Shown piece by piece: positions 25,635 to 34,370 of a stretch of DNA of 64,000 nt. The translations under genes were made by a program, and so were the position numbers. The number at the start of each line of letters is the position of its first letter. Within the stretch, counting starts at the first letter, position 1. This DNA is from Lactobacillaceae bacterium UBA5807 (GTDB lineage Bacteria > Bacillota > Bacilli > Lactobacillales > Lactobacillaceae): positions 37,459 to 101,458 of the forward strand of contig DIDF01000041.1 of assembly GCA_002418005.1 (NCBI GenBank). Direction: 5' to 3'. Under the pieces are notes generated by a model, which was given only the letters and a program-made list of their open reading frames with translations, did not search any database and had not been told where the DNA came from.

Positions 25635-25922
25635 AGGTTTTATGTGTATAAATACTAAAAATCAAAACAATTAATTTTGCTTGAATTATGTACATTTTAA
25701 ATGAGGTCACTGGCTGTATTTCTGTTTTTAATTTAAAATTTATAATTACATATTACAAAGGTTCTAAAATAGAAAAGTGTTTTTCATGATTGACGGTTAA
25801 TATAATTTCTAATGAAAAATCTTTGTAAATAAAGTCGCATAATCAATTAAGTTGAAAATAAATATTGTATACTAAAGCTGATAAAGTAGGTTTGTATGCC
25901 TTTAAGAATGGGGAGATATTTT
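25635..25922 (+). other. Intergenic region before the polyphosphate operon
   Basis: Very AT-rich. TATACT at about 25867 is a plausible -10, but I find no convincing -35, operator or hairpin. Confidence 0.4.
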
Positions 25923-27458
25923 ATGAGTGCTAAATATTTTGGCGCTATTATGATCAACGTTTCTGGGATTCAGCTTTCAATTGTTGATTTGAAAACCTTG
26001 AAAAGTCTGGAAAACGTGAAAAAGAGTATTAACCTCGGCGATTATATTTACCATGATCAACCAGTTACTTACGAAACAATGCTGGATATTTCAAAAGCGG
26101 TTGGCGGTTTTGTTCAAGTTCTAAATGATTATGGAGTATCCGATTATCAGTTTTACGGTAGTCATGCCGTATCTCAGGCGGTTAATGTTGATTTTATAGC
26201 TGATCAATTATTCATTCATACTGGTCTTAGAATTCAGTGGCTATCGATAAGTGAGGAAACTTTTTATCGAAATCAGGAAATCTTAGTTCGGGCAAAACGA
26301 AAGAAAATTTCGCTTGAAGGATCGGTTTATATGATTGCGATCACTTCTGGGGTGACTACTCTGACTAAGTTCCAGGACGGTGAATTTCAATTTTCCAGCA
26401 GTTTTGCTTTAGGACCAATTCGAATTGCCGAAGATTTGGAGAGCTTACGTCAGAGTTCACCCAATTCAATTGGAATTTTAAATGATTACATTGATAGCAA
26501 GTTAAGTGATTTTATTGAAGATCAGCCCAAGGCCAATGAGAAAAGCCGGGTGGTTTTAATGGGAACAGTGCCCCTTAAAGTTTTGGTAGACAAATATATT
26601 AACCGTGAATCTAACGGAATGCTTTCTGCCGATGAATTTAATCACTTAGAAGATAATGTTTTGGATTTTTCTAATCAATATTTGATTGAAAAATATCACA
26701 TTGAAGAAAGCTATGTTCCTTTGGTTCTCCCAGAACTCCTTTTAATCAAACGGCTGCTTGAATTAGTTAATGCCGGCAAAATTCGACTTTTGGACGAAGG
26801 TATTATCAATGGGGTCGTTATTGACCACTCTGTTAAAGAAGGATTCTTAAAACAAAATTTTGATAATCAAATTGTTACCACAGCTTTGAATATGGCTGAA
26901 CATTATCAAGTTAATAATGAACATCAGGCACTGGTTACCAAATTTGCGCTTCATCTTTTTGATCAAATGAAATCATTACATCAACTGGGTAACCGTGACC
27001 GGCTTGAATTAGAAGTTGCTTCGATTCTTCATGATGTTGGTGATTATATTGATGTTCACAATCATTATTTGCATTCCGACTATATAATTAAGCATTCAGA
27101 TATTTTGGGATTTTCCAATAATGAACGAGAAATTGTGGCGGCGATTACTAGATACCATAGTTCAACTACCCCAAGCGATGATTTGAGTCACTTTAGAAAA
27201 GAATCGTTGGAAAATCGACGAACAATTGCCAAATTGGCATCGATATTAAGAATGGCAGATGCTTTAGACGATGATCGCCAACAAAAAATTGAAAGAATTT
27301 CTGTTTCGGTAAAAAAGAAAACGGTAGTTATTACTGCTTTTAGTAATTCTAACCTGGCCTTTGAAAACTGGGTATTTAATTCGAAAAGCCGGTTTTTTGA
27401 AGAAACATATGGTTTAAAGCCCGTTTTAAAGCAAAGGAGGTTCACCAAGAATGGCTAA
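25923..27458 (+). CDS. Ppx/GppA-like protein with degenerate active site and C-terminal HD domain
   Basis: 511 residues: two ASKHA-type lobes (about 1-300) and a C-terminal HD phosphohydrolase-like domain. The start follows GGGGAG. Normal exopolyphosphatases open with I-D-x-G-S-N-S; here the equivalent is IMINVSGIQLSIVDLK. The second phosphate motif D-x-G-G-x-S is IAITSGVTTLTKF. Both lack the key Asp and Gly residues. The HD domain looks intact: LEVASILHDVGDYIDVH holds the HD pair. I infer a non-hydrolytic or altered Ppx domain with a working HD site. It overlaps ppk by eight bases, so a polyphosphate role is likely. Confidence 0.75.
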   Translation: MSAKYFGAIMINVSGIQLSIVDLKTLKSLENVKKSINLGDYIYHDQPVTYETMLDISKAVGGFVQVLNDYGVSDYQFYGSHAVSQAVNVDFIADQLFIHTGLRIQWLSISEETFYRNQEILVRAKRKKISLEGSVYMIAITSGVTTLTKFQDGEFQFSSSFALGPIRIAEDLESLRQSSPNSIGILNDYIDSKLSDFIEDQPKANEKSRVVLMGTVPLKVLVDKYINRESNGMLSADEFNHLEDNVLDFSNQYLIEKYHIEESYVPLVLPELLLIKRLLELVNAGKIRLLDEGIINGVVIDHSVKEGFLKQNFDNQIVTTALNMAEHYQVNNEHQALVTKFALHLFDQMKSLHQLGNRDRLELEVASILHDVGDYIDVHNHYLHSDYIIKHSDILGFSNNEREIVAAITRYHSSTTPSDDLSHFRKESLENRRTIAKLASILRMADALDDDRQQKIERISVSVKKKTVVITAFSNSNLAFENWVFNSKSRFFEETYGLKPVLKQRRFTKNG

Positions 27459-29616
27459 AATCGATTATTATGATAAAAAACTTTATCGCAATCGGGAGTT
27501 AAGCTGGCTGGATTTTAACTACCGAGTTTTGGAAGAAGCTAGGGATAAGACTAATCCGCTTCTTGAACGGCTAAAGTTTTTAGGAATTACTCAAAGTAAC
27601 TTGGATGAGTTCTTTATGGTCCGAGCTGCTTCACTGCTTAAATTTATTCAAGTTGATTATAAAGAACCGGATGCTTCAGGCTTAACGCCTAAGCAGCAAA
27701 TGGCCGCAATCAATAAGGAATCCCATAAGATGTTGATTAAGCAATATAGCACCTTAAACAGATCATTATTACCAGCAGTTGAGGCGATTGGAGTCCATCT
27801 TCATACCATTGATGACTTGAACGAAGAACAGCTTCAGTTTGTTAAGAATTACTTTCACGATGAACTATTTCCGGCATTAACCCCAATGGCTGATGATAGT
27901 TCGCGACCGTTTCCGTTTATTTATAATGATTCGCTTAATATTGCCTTTCGACTATCTGATAAGGATAAGAAACGGACATTATTTGCTTCGCTTCAAATTC
28001 CTGATATGTTTCCTCGAGTTGTTAAATTACCTGGCGGCCAAAATGAATTCATTCTTTTAGAGGATATCATCAAGCAGTTTGCTGATGAATTGTTTATAAA
28101 CTATAACATCGAAGAAGCCACAATTTTTCGGGTAATTCGAGACATGGATCTTGATGTTGCCGAAGAGGATACTTCTGATTTGCTGAAGAAGGTTCAACAA
28201 CAATTGGAGCTTCGTGAGCATGGCCATGTAATTCGACTGGAAGTTGAGTCCACTATTGGCAAAAAACTCAGAAAGCGCCTTGTTAAAGCTTTAGGTACCG
28301 ATGAAGATGCTGTATATGAAGTTAATGGACCGATTGATTTAACCTTCCTAAGTAAATTAGTTAAACAAGTAACTGGCCACGATGACTTGCTGTACAAACC
28401 ATACACTCCTTATATGGCAAAAGAATTGGATCACGATCATAACATTTTTGATGCAATCCGAGCTCATGATTGGTTAATGCAGCATCCGTACGATAAATTT
28501 GATCCGGTTATCGAGTTTATTCGTCAGGCATCGGCTGATGACGAAGTTTTGGCCATCAAGATGACTCTTTATCGAGTTTCAGGCGATTCACCAATTATCA
28601 AATACTTGGGTCAGGCTGCTAAGAATGGTAAACAGGTTACCGTTTTGGTTGAAGTTAAAGCTCGATTTGATGAAGAGAATAATGTTCATTGGGCCAGAGA
28701 GCTTGAAAAAATGGGCTGTCACGTTATCTATGGCTTAGTTGGTCTAAAGACTCACTCTAAGCTGGCCTTGGTTGTTAGAAGAGAAAGTGGTGGCATTCGT
28801 CGGTATATGCACTTAGGAACCGGGAATTATAACGATGTTACTGCTCGTTTGTACACCGATTTAGGTGAATTTACTGCTAACAGTGAAATCGGCATGGATG
28901 TTTCCAATATCTTTAATATGCTATCGGGATATTCAAGACCACCATACTTCCATCAACTTCACATTTCGCCAAAAGGGATTCGAACTTTTATTACTGACAA
29001 ATTAGCCCAAGCATCTGAACTGGCAAAGCAAGGCAAACCGGTTAGTGTCAGAATGAAGATGAACTCGCTGTCAGATCAGGATATGATTGCTAATATTTAT
29101 AAAGCTTCACATGCTGGCGTCAAAGTTGACATTATTATTCGTGGTATTTGCTGTTTAAAGACCGGAATTCCAGGTATTTCAGATAATGTCACCGTTCATT
29201 CAATTGTTGGCCGTTTTCTTGAACACAGTCGAATTTACATGTTTAATTTTGATGGCGATATTTCGGTTTATCTTTCCAGTGCTGATTTAATGACCAGAAA
29301 TCTTAACCGAAGAGTTGAACAGCTTTTTCCAGTCCTTCAAAAAGACCTGTTTGATAGAGTAATTCGGATTTATGATACAATGTGGAATGACAATGTGAAG
29401 ACTCGAGTCCTTCAAAGAGACGGAACGTACTCACGAATAGATCGGCGTGGACAAGAGCCGTTGAATTGTCAGGAGTACTTTGCTGCAGAAGCTACTAAAA
29501 AAGCTAAAAAGCAGCAACAAGATTCAAAAGTGACTAATAACAATGAATTTCAACCAATGTTAAGTCCAGAGAATCAGCCCAACTTGCTAGATGATGATGG
29601 GAGAGACAAGGACTAA
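27451..29616 (+). CDS. ppk: Polyphosphate kinase
   Basis: Polymerises the gamma-phosphate of ATP into polyphosphate. It has 721 residues, normal for PPK1. The N-terminus YRNRELSWLDFNYRVLEEA is the family signature, LDEFFMVRAAS follows, and the catalytic histidine regions are in GLKTHSKLALVVRRE and in GRFLEHSRIYMFN. RRYMHLGTGNYNDVTARLYTD is the conserved block between them. AAAGGAGG lies upstream of the ATG. It is the middle gene of a three-gene operon, overlapping both neighbours. Confidence 0.95.
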   Translation: MAKIDYYDKKLYRNRELSWLDFNYRVLEEARDKTNPLLERLKFLGITQSNLDEFFMVRAASLLKFIQVDYKEPDASGLTPKQQMAAINKESHKMLIKQYSTLNRSLLPAVEAIGVHLHTIDDLNEEQLQFVKNYFHDELFPALTPMADDSSRPFPFIYNDSLNIAFRLSDKDKKRTLFASLQIPDMFPRVVKLPGGQNEFILLEDIIKQFADELFINYNIEEATIFRVIRDMDLDVAEEDTSDLLKKVQQQLELREHGHVIRLEVESTIGKKLRKRLVKALGTDEDAVYEVNGPIDLTFLSKLVKQVTGHDDLLYKPYTPYMAKELDHDHNIFDAIRAHDWLMQHPYDKFDPVIEFIRQASADDEVLAIKMTLYRVSGDSPIIKYLGQAAKNGKQVTVLVEVKARFDEENNVHWARELEKMGCHVIYGLVGLKTHSKLALVVRRESGGIRRYMHLGTGNYNDVTARLYTDLGEFTANSEIGMDVSNIFNMLSGYSRPPYFHQLHISPKGIRTFITDKLAQASELAKQGKPVSVRMKMNSLSDQDMIANIYKASHAGVKVDIIIRGICCLKTGIPGISDNVTVHSIVGRFLEHSRIYMFNFDGDISVYLSSADLMTRNLNRRVEQLFPVLQKDLFDRVIRIYDTMWNDNVKTRVLQRDGTYSRIDRRGQEPLNCQEYFAAEATKKAKKQQQDSKVTNNNEFQPMLSPENQPNLLDDDGRDKD

Positions 29617-30572
29617 TGGAAAATTTTGCAGTAATTGATTTAGGCTCTAATTCAGTTCGAATGACTGTCAACCAAATCAATGATGATGGGTCTCATGAAA
29701 CCATTTCCCAAATGAAGGAATATGTTCGCCTGTCAGAAAATATGGGTGATAAAAAGATTCTTCAACCTGAAGCGATTGAAAGAACTATGGGAGCCTTAAA
29801 AGAATTTAAGGATAATTATTCTCAGTTAGATCACTTAAAAATAAAAGCAGTTGCTACGGCGGCTGTTCGGCAAGCTTCTAATCAAAAAAAATTTTTGAAG
29901 CAGGTTAAAAACCAGTTAGGACTGGATTTGGAAGTTATTACTGGTGAAACTGAGGCGTACTATGATTACATCGGGGTTACCGAAACTTTACCGGCGACAA
30001 ATGCGGTAATTATCGACACTGGCGGTGCCAGTTCGGAAATCATTTTGGTAGAAAATGGGAAGGCTAAAAACCTGATTAGTTTGCCTGTCGGTTCAGTGAC
30101 TCTTTCACAGAGATTTGGGTTGGCTGACGAAATTACAGCTGGCAGTTTGGTCAGAACCACGGAGTTTATTTACCGAATGTTTAACAGCGTCTGGTGGTTA
30201 AGAAATGGCTTAAATCTGCCAATTATTGGTTTAGGTGGTAGTAATCGAACCTTAGCCAAGATTAATCGGCGATTTGACAATATTATTAATTCCGATGATA
30301 TTCATGGTTACCGAATGAGTGACGAGCAAACTGACGAAACATTTGCTAGGATTGCCGATTATAACTATGAAGAGAGAAGAAAAGTGCCGGGAATCAACAA
30401 AGACCGAGCAGACATAATTGTCGGCGGCCTGATTCCAGTAGTTTCATTAATGAGATATCTAGATTCCGATAGAATTACATTTTCAACTAGTGGATTGCGA
30501 GAAGGTATTTTGTTCGAGCATATCCATGATTTGATTCAGAGAAAAGTTGAGAGTGAAAAAGAGGGCGTATAG
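29616..30572 (+). CDS. ppx: Exopolyphosphatase
   Basis: Removes terminal phosphate from polyphosphate. It has 318 residues with both phosphate-binding loops intact: VIDLGSNSVRMTV at the N-terminus and AVIIDTGGASSEIIL near residue 130. The catalytic Glu is in VITGETEAYYDYIGV. It lacks the C-terminal HD extension of the first gene of the operon. The start codon overlaps the ppk stop codon. Its last codons lie inside the left arm of a long palindrome, which supplies the end of the reading frame. Confidence 0.9.
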   Translation: MENFAVIDLGSNSVRMTVNQINDDGSHETISQMKEYVRLSENMGDKKILQPEAIERTMGALKEFKDNYSQLDHLKIKAVATAAVRQASNQKKFLKQVKNQLGLDLEVITGETEAYYDYIGVTETLPATNAVIIDTGGASSEIILVENGKAKNLISLPVGSVTLSQRFGLADEITAGSLVRTTEFIYRMFNSVWWLRNGLNLPIIGLGGSNRTLAKINRRFDNIINSDDIHGYRMSDEQTDETFARIADYNYEERRKVPGINKDRADIIVGGLIPVVSLMRYLDSDRITFSTSGLREGILFEHIHDLIQRKVESEKEGV

Positions 30573-30665
30573 TGCCCGTAACGTAAGTTGCAATAAAAGG
30601 AATTAGCCTGTTTTGGCTAATTCCTTTTATTGTGCTTACGTCTAGGGTACTGCCCTCTTTTTCAC
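30553..30665. repeat. Long palindromic element, copy B
   Basis: A 113-bp imperfect palindrome, the same length as copy A. The ends GTGAAAAAGAGGGC and GCCCTCTTTTTCAC pair perfectly, and an inner AATAAAAGGAATTAGCC pairs with its complement around TGTTTT. The internal loops match copy A (GTA opposite CTA; TTG opposite TG) although the paired bases differ. The flank is CACGTTTTATCTATATAA. It overlaps the 3' end of ppx. Confidence 0.85.
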
Positions 30666-30735
30666 GTTTTATCTATATAACAAATATAGGTGCAGCCATT
30701 TGAGTTGTTTGAACCCAGCTTAATCTGCCTTTAGT

Positions 30736-30786
30736 GTGCTTACGTTTAGGAATCTTGCCCTGTTTCTCACGTTTTATCTGTACAAA
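30736..30786. repeat. Solo right half of the palindromic element
   Basis: GCTTACGTTTAGGAATCTTG and the following CCCTGTTTCTCACGTTTTATCTGTA repeat the right arm and flank of copy B with scattered changes. No left arm is found. Confidence 0.65.
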
Positions 30787-30903
30787 ATATTAAATATGTA
30801 GCGCGAACCTCCGCTAATCCCTTTCCACATGCTTAAGTAGTACCGGAACACTATTATTCTTATCATATTTAATTTATATATAGAACCTAAACTTCAAAAT
30901 ATT

Positions 30904-30941
30904 AAAAACCCAGATAACCAACTTTGGCCAACTGGGTTTTT
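30904..30941. terminator. Bidirectional intrinsic terminator
   Basis: AAAAACCCAG pairs with CTGGGTTTTT, with inner TTGG and CCAA, between the ppx side and the convergent small gene. Confidence 0.75.
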
Positions 30942-30961
30942 GTTATTTAAATTATAAATTT

Positions 30962-31261
30962 TTAACTAACTAAGCTTAAAGCATAAGGAGTAACGTCTTC
31001 TAGCCATGCTTTAATCTTTTGATCAGCATTGCCATAGAAATCTGAGTATTTTGCAAATGCGTTAAAATTGCTTGAAGATAAGTCCATCATTCTCAGGGCG
31101 ATTTCATCACCAATTTGGAGATGCAGAATCATCGTACTGATCATTCCTTGATAATTGGTGTCAGTAGGAAAATCCAGTGACATATCGTTTAATAATGCGA
31201 TATAAAACTTCTTTCGATTCATATTTAACTCAATTTCTTCACGTTCGACTACGGCATTCAT
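30962..31261 (-). CDS. Small protein of unknown function
   Basis: 99 residues, no recognised domain, no signal peptide and no membrane segment. It begins MNAVVEREEIELN and is rich in Met, Asp and Leu with amphipathic helical stretches, such as LHLQIGDEIALRMMDLSS. The start is uncertain: an ATG four codons upstream (31273) abuts the AAAGG site with no spacing, so the second ATG, 12 bases from it, is preferred. It is monocistronic and convergent with the polyphosphate operon. Confidence 0.6.
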   Translation of the reverse strand: MNAVVEREEIELNMNRKKFYIALLNDMSLDFPTDTNYQGMISTMILHLQIGDEIALRMMDLSSSNFNAFAKYSDFYGNADQKIKAWLEDVTPYALSLVS

Positions 31262-31409
31262 TGCCAAATCCATCCTTTCGGCTTACGTTTTAAATTAACC
31301 TTAATAATTTTACCACAAAGTATTAATAATATTAAAGACATTTTCATTAAATTTGAAATACAGTTAATTTTGCCGTGATAAAATTAAGCTTGAAAGGAGG
31401 CCATTTAAA

Positions 31410-32558
31410 ATGGCAGTGTTTTCTGATGCCGAGAAAGTTCAGATTCTCTCGGATCTCATTAAAATTAAATCAGTAAATAATCATGAGGATGATGTTGCTA
31501 ATTACATTAAAAAGTTATTAGCTCAACATGATATTAATTCAAAAATCATTCCAGTTTCTGATAGTCGAGTTGACCTTGAGGCTGAGATTGGTCATGGTAA
31601 ACCAGTTCTGGGAATTTCCGGTCATATGGATGTTGTTGCCCCTGGAGATGATTCCCAGTGGCATAGTGATCCCTTCACTTTAACCGAACGGTCTGGTAAA
31701 CTTTTTGGCAGAGGTTCTGCTGATATGAAATCAGGACTTGCCGCAATGGTAATTGCTATGATTGAAATTCATGACGCTGATTTGCTTAAAAAGGGAACTA
31801 TTCGTTTGATGGCAACAATGGGCGAGGAAGTCGGCGAATTGGGCTCAAGAAAATTTGCCGATGAAGGTTATATGAACGATGTTGATGCCCTAATTATCGG
31901 CGAGCCGTCTCAATATTCAATTGCCTTTGCTCATAAGGGCTCAATGGATATCAAGTTAACTTCTATTGGCAAGGCAGCTCACAGTTCAATGCCAGAGCAA
32001 GGATATAATGCAATTGATCCGCTTGTTGATTTGATTTATCACGCAAATAAACTTTTTAGAGGTACCGATAAACATAGTAAGCTGATGGGTGACCTTTCTT
32101 TTAATGCAACGATATTTAATGGTGGCGATCAAGTAAACTCCATTCCGGAAAGGGCAGTTTCTGAAATTAATGTTAGAACAATTCCAGAGTTTAATAACGA
32201 TGTTGTTGAAAAGAAAATTAAAGAACTAGTCGAAGCCCAAAATGCTGCCGGAGCCAAGATTTCGATGGATATTTATATGTCTCAGCCGTCCATTGAGACT
32301 ACTGGTGATTCTTTGCTTTTAAAGATGGCCCAAAAGGTTGGTAAAGAAATATCCGGGGAAAATATTAGTGCTGGAGCAATTCCACCAGTTACGGATGCTT
32401 CCAATTTACTTAAGGGAAAGGAAAAAAGTTTTCCACTGGTTATTTTCGGACCAGGCAGTGATACAGTCCATCAAGTTAATGAATATGTTGATAAGCAAAT
32501 GTATTTGAACTTTATAAGGATCTATCAAAAACTGTTTACAAGTTACTTGAACCAATAA
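31410..32558 (+). CDS. M20 family metallopeptidase (ArgE/DapE-like)
   Basis: 382 residues of the di-zinc ArgE/DapE/ACY1 family, which hydrolyses N-acyl or succinyl amino acids. The first zinc His-Asp is in GISGHMDVVAPG near residue 72, the bridging Asp in GRGSADMKSGLA, the general base Glu in ATMGEEVGELGSRKF, and the last His in GSDTVHQVNEYV. The dimerisation lid lies between. AAAGGAGG precedes the ATG. Candidates are DapE, a carboxypeptidase or ArgE; the neighbours do not decide. Confidence 0.87.
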   Translation: MAVFSDAEKVQILSDLIKIKSVNNHEDDVANYIKKLLAQHDINSKIIPVSDSRVDLEAEIGHGKPVLGISGHMDVVAPGDDSQWHSDPFTLTERSGKLFGRGSADMKSGLAAMVIAMIEIHDADLLKKGTIRLMATMGEEVGELGSRKFADEGYMNDVDALIIGEPSQYSIAFAHKGSMDIKLTSIGKAAHSSMPEQGYNAIDPLVDLIYHANKLFRGTDKHSKLMGDLSFNATIFNGGDQVNSIPERAVSEINVRTIPEFNNDVVEKKIKELVEAQNAAGAKISMDIYMSQPSIETTGDSLLLKMAQKVGKEISGENISAGAIPPVTDASNLLKGKEKSFPLVIFGPGSDTVHQVNEYVDKQMYLNFIRIYQKLFTSYLNQ

Positions 32559-32594
32559 AAAATACCAGTCATCAAACGATGACTGGTATTTTTT
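32558..32594. terminator. Bidirectional intrinsic terminator
   Basis: AAATACCAGTCATC and GATGACTGGTATTT form a perfect stem around AAAC, with A- and T-runs on each side, between convergent genes. Confidence 0.92.
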
Positions 32595-32610
32595 ACTTTT
32601 ATTGAATTTG

Positions 32611-33006
32611 TTAACTAATCTTTTCAGTTAGCTTGCGAAATGATGCTTCTCGAACACTTCGCGGTAGAAAGGCCCGTATATCTTCTTCACTAAAGCCAAC
32701 TTGTAATAACTGATCGTTGAATATCAATGGTCTCTTGATGAGATCAGGATACTTGACCATTAAATCAATCAATTGGGAGACAGTCAGATTATTAACATCA
32801 AGTTTTAATTTTCTAAAGATATTTGACCTGGTTGAAACAATATCTTCACTACCATTTTCGGTGAGTGTTAATAATTGTTTGATCTCTTCTGCGTTCAACG
32901 GATCTCTAGCAATATTTCTTTCTTTGAAGTCAAGATCATGATCTGTTAACCACTTGCGAGCTTTACGACTTGATGCACTGCTTGGTGCTACATAAAGGTT
33001 AATCAT
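32611..33006 (-). CDS. Spx/ArsC-family regulator lacking the redox cysteines
   Basis: 131 residues of the Spx family, which binds the RNA polymerase alpha subunit. The family start is normally L-Y-x-S-P-S-C-T-S-C-R-K-A-R; here it reads INLYVAPSSASSRKARKWL, so both cysteines of the C-x-x-C redox switch are serine. Other Spx hallmarks remain: the glycine in LTENGSEDIVSTRS near residue 50, RPLIFNDQLLQVGFSEEDIR, and FLPRSVRE. The start ATG has GGGGGTG seven bases upstream; an earlier in-frame ATG has no site. It is probably a redox-insensitive Spx paralogue. A palindromic operator covers its transcription start. Confidence 0.85.
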   Translation of the reverse strand: MINLYVAPSSASSRKARKWLTDHDLDFKERNIARDPLNAEEIKQLLTLTENGSEDIVSTRSNIFRKLKLDVNNLTVSQLIDLMVKYPDLIKRPLIFNDQLLQVGFSEEDIRAFLPRSVREASFRKLTEKIS

Positions 33007-33053
33007 AGTCACACCCCCTGATTGCAACTAATGAAAAGGCAAAAAACATTAAA

Positions 33054-33074
33054 ATGTACTTACTTTTAGTACAT
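33054..33074. promoter_or_regulatory. Palindromic operator at the spx-like promoter
   Basis: ATGTACT, seven bases, AGTACAT: a perfect 7-7-7 palindrome at or just after the predicted start of transcription. TACT-N7-AGTA resembles sites of the YodB/DUF24 group, one of which represses spx in Bacillus subtilis. Confidence 0.55.
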
Positions 33075-33078
33075 ATAC

Positions 33079-33106
33079 AGTATAACACATGAATAATAAT
33101 AGTCAA
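33079..33106 (-). promoter_or_regulatory. Promoter of the spx-like gene
   Basis: The minus strand reads TTGACT, a 16-base spacer, then TATACT. Confidence 0.65.
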
Positions 33107-33266
33107 ATGGATTCTAGAAGAATTTATTTATACCTTTTGTTTAAATTATATTCACATTATTTTGAAAAAACGCAAATTATTTAACAATAAATGCATTAAT
33201 GGGGTTGATTAAGAAGAAGCTTTCCAATAATATTAGAAGTAAACTTATTCGAAAGGAGGAGTTTAG

Positions 33267-34001
33267 TTGAATGGAGAACTTACATTTAAAAGTGGCGTTA
33301 AAGATGTTGTCCCAACTTTAGTTGGATACATAGGTGTTGGTATTGCTTTTGGAATTGTTGGTAAGACCAGTAATTTATCGGTTATTGCAGTTTTTTTAAT
33401 GTCTTTGATTGTTTATGGAGGCTCGGCTCAATTTATGATTGCCGGGATGCTTTTAAGTGGCAGCACAATAGCCTCAATAGTTATTTCGACGATTTTGATC
33501 CAGGCTCGCATGAGTCTGATGAGCATGACCGTTGCCCCATATTTAAAACGAGAATCAATGGCAAAAAATATTTGGACGGCAACCTTAGTAACTGATGAAA
33601 CTTTCGCTTTATCTATGAATAAGCTTAACTATACGGATCATACTTTAAATTTTTCCTGGTTTAATTCGGCTAATATTATGGCTTACTTAGTTTGGTCCTT
33701 TTCCACTGCCGTGGGGGCAATTCTAGGAAGCGCTATTAAAAATCCCGCAACATTTGGATTAGACTTTGCAATTGTGGCAATGTTTTTGGGACTTTTGTAC
33801 TTACAAATTATTACTGATAATTCGAAACCCTTCGGATTGTTTATTGCCGTTGCCGTTTTTTCCTTTGCATGTGTTTACATTCTAATGAGATTTATGCCAG
33901 GATCAAGTACTATTTTGTTTGCAACAATCCTTAGTGCCATTTTTGGAATGGTTGTCGAAGGAAAACCTAAGAAAAAAAGGGTGGCAAAAGCAAATGAATG
34001 A
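33267..34001 (+). CDS. azlC: AzlC-family branched-chain amino acid exporter subunit
   Basis: 244 residues with about five to six membrane helices. GVGIAFGIVGKTSNLS and LMSLIVYGGSAQFMIAGMLL are the AzlC signatures; the conserved Q-A-R-M-S-L-M-S segment appears as LIQARMSLMSMTVAPYL. Start is TTG, since AAAGGAGGAG lies upstream at good spacing and the only nearby ATG is out of frame. It overlaps azlD by eight bases. The pair probably exports branched-chain amino acids or their analogues. Confidence 0.87.
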   Translation: MNGELTFKSGVKDVVPTLVGYIGVGIAFGIVGKTSNLSVIAVFLMSLIVYGGSAQFMIAGMLLSGSTIASIVISTILIQARMSLMSMTVAPYLKRESMAKNIWTATLVTDETFALSMNKLNYTDHTLNFSWFNSANIMAYLVWSFSTAVGAILGSAIKNPATFGLDFAIVAMFLGLLYLQIITDNSKPFGLFIAVAVFSFACVYILMRFMPGSSTILFATILSAIFGMVVEGKPKKKRVAKANE

Positions 34002-34320
34002 AAAAGTTTATATTACGATTTTTCTTTGCGGCCTTGTCACCTGGTTAATTAGAGTCGTTCCGGTGATTATTGTTAAGAAGTTTAGATTGCCGGCTTGGCT
34101 GCTGCATTTTTTAATTTTTGTTCCGGTTGCGATTTTGGCAGCAATTTTTATGGAAAGTTTGCTGGTTTATCACCAAGGAGGATGGCCGGGGTTTAATCTT
34201 CAAAATGTTTTGGCTTCCGTTCCTTCTTTGATTAGTGCAGTTATTTCAAAAAACTTACTAATAATTGTGTTAGTAGGAATTGTTTCAATGGCAATTATTC
34301 GGGCCTTTGGATTAGCCTAA
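33994..34320 (+). CDS. azlD: AzlD-family branched-chain amino acid exporter subunit
   Basis: A 108-residue membrane protein with three or four helices: IFLCGLVTWLIRVVPVIIV, then LHFLIFVPVAILAAIFMESL, then two C-terminal segments. The start is the ATG that overlaps the azlC end; the longer in-frame extension would duplicate azlC coding sequence and is rejected. The small AzlD partner is normally required with AzlC. A perfect terminator follows. Confidence 0.87.
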   Translation: MNEKVYITIFLCGLVTWLIRVVPVIIVKKFRLPAWLLHFLIFVPVAILAAIFMESLLVYHQGGWPGFNLQNVLASVPSLISAVISKNLLIIVLVGIVSMAIIRAFGLA

Positions 34321-34321
34321 A

Positions 34322-34365
34322 AAAGATGTGAACCGATTTAAATTTATCGGTTCACATCTTTTTTT
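34322..34365. terminator. Bidirectional intrinsic terminator
   Basis: AAAGATGTGAACCGAT and ATCGGTTCACATCTTT form a perfect 16-bp stem with T-runs, between convergent azlD and metF. Confidence 0.92.
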
Positions 34366-34370
34366 ATCCT

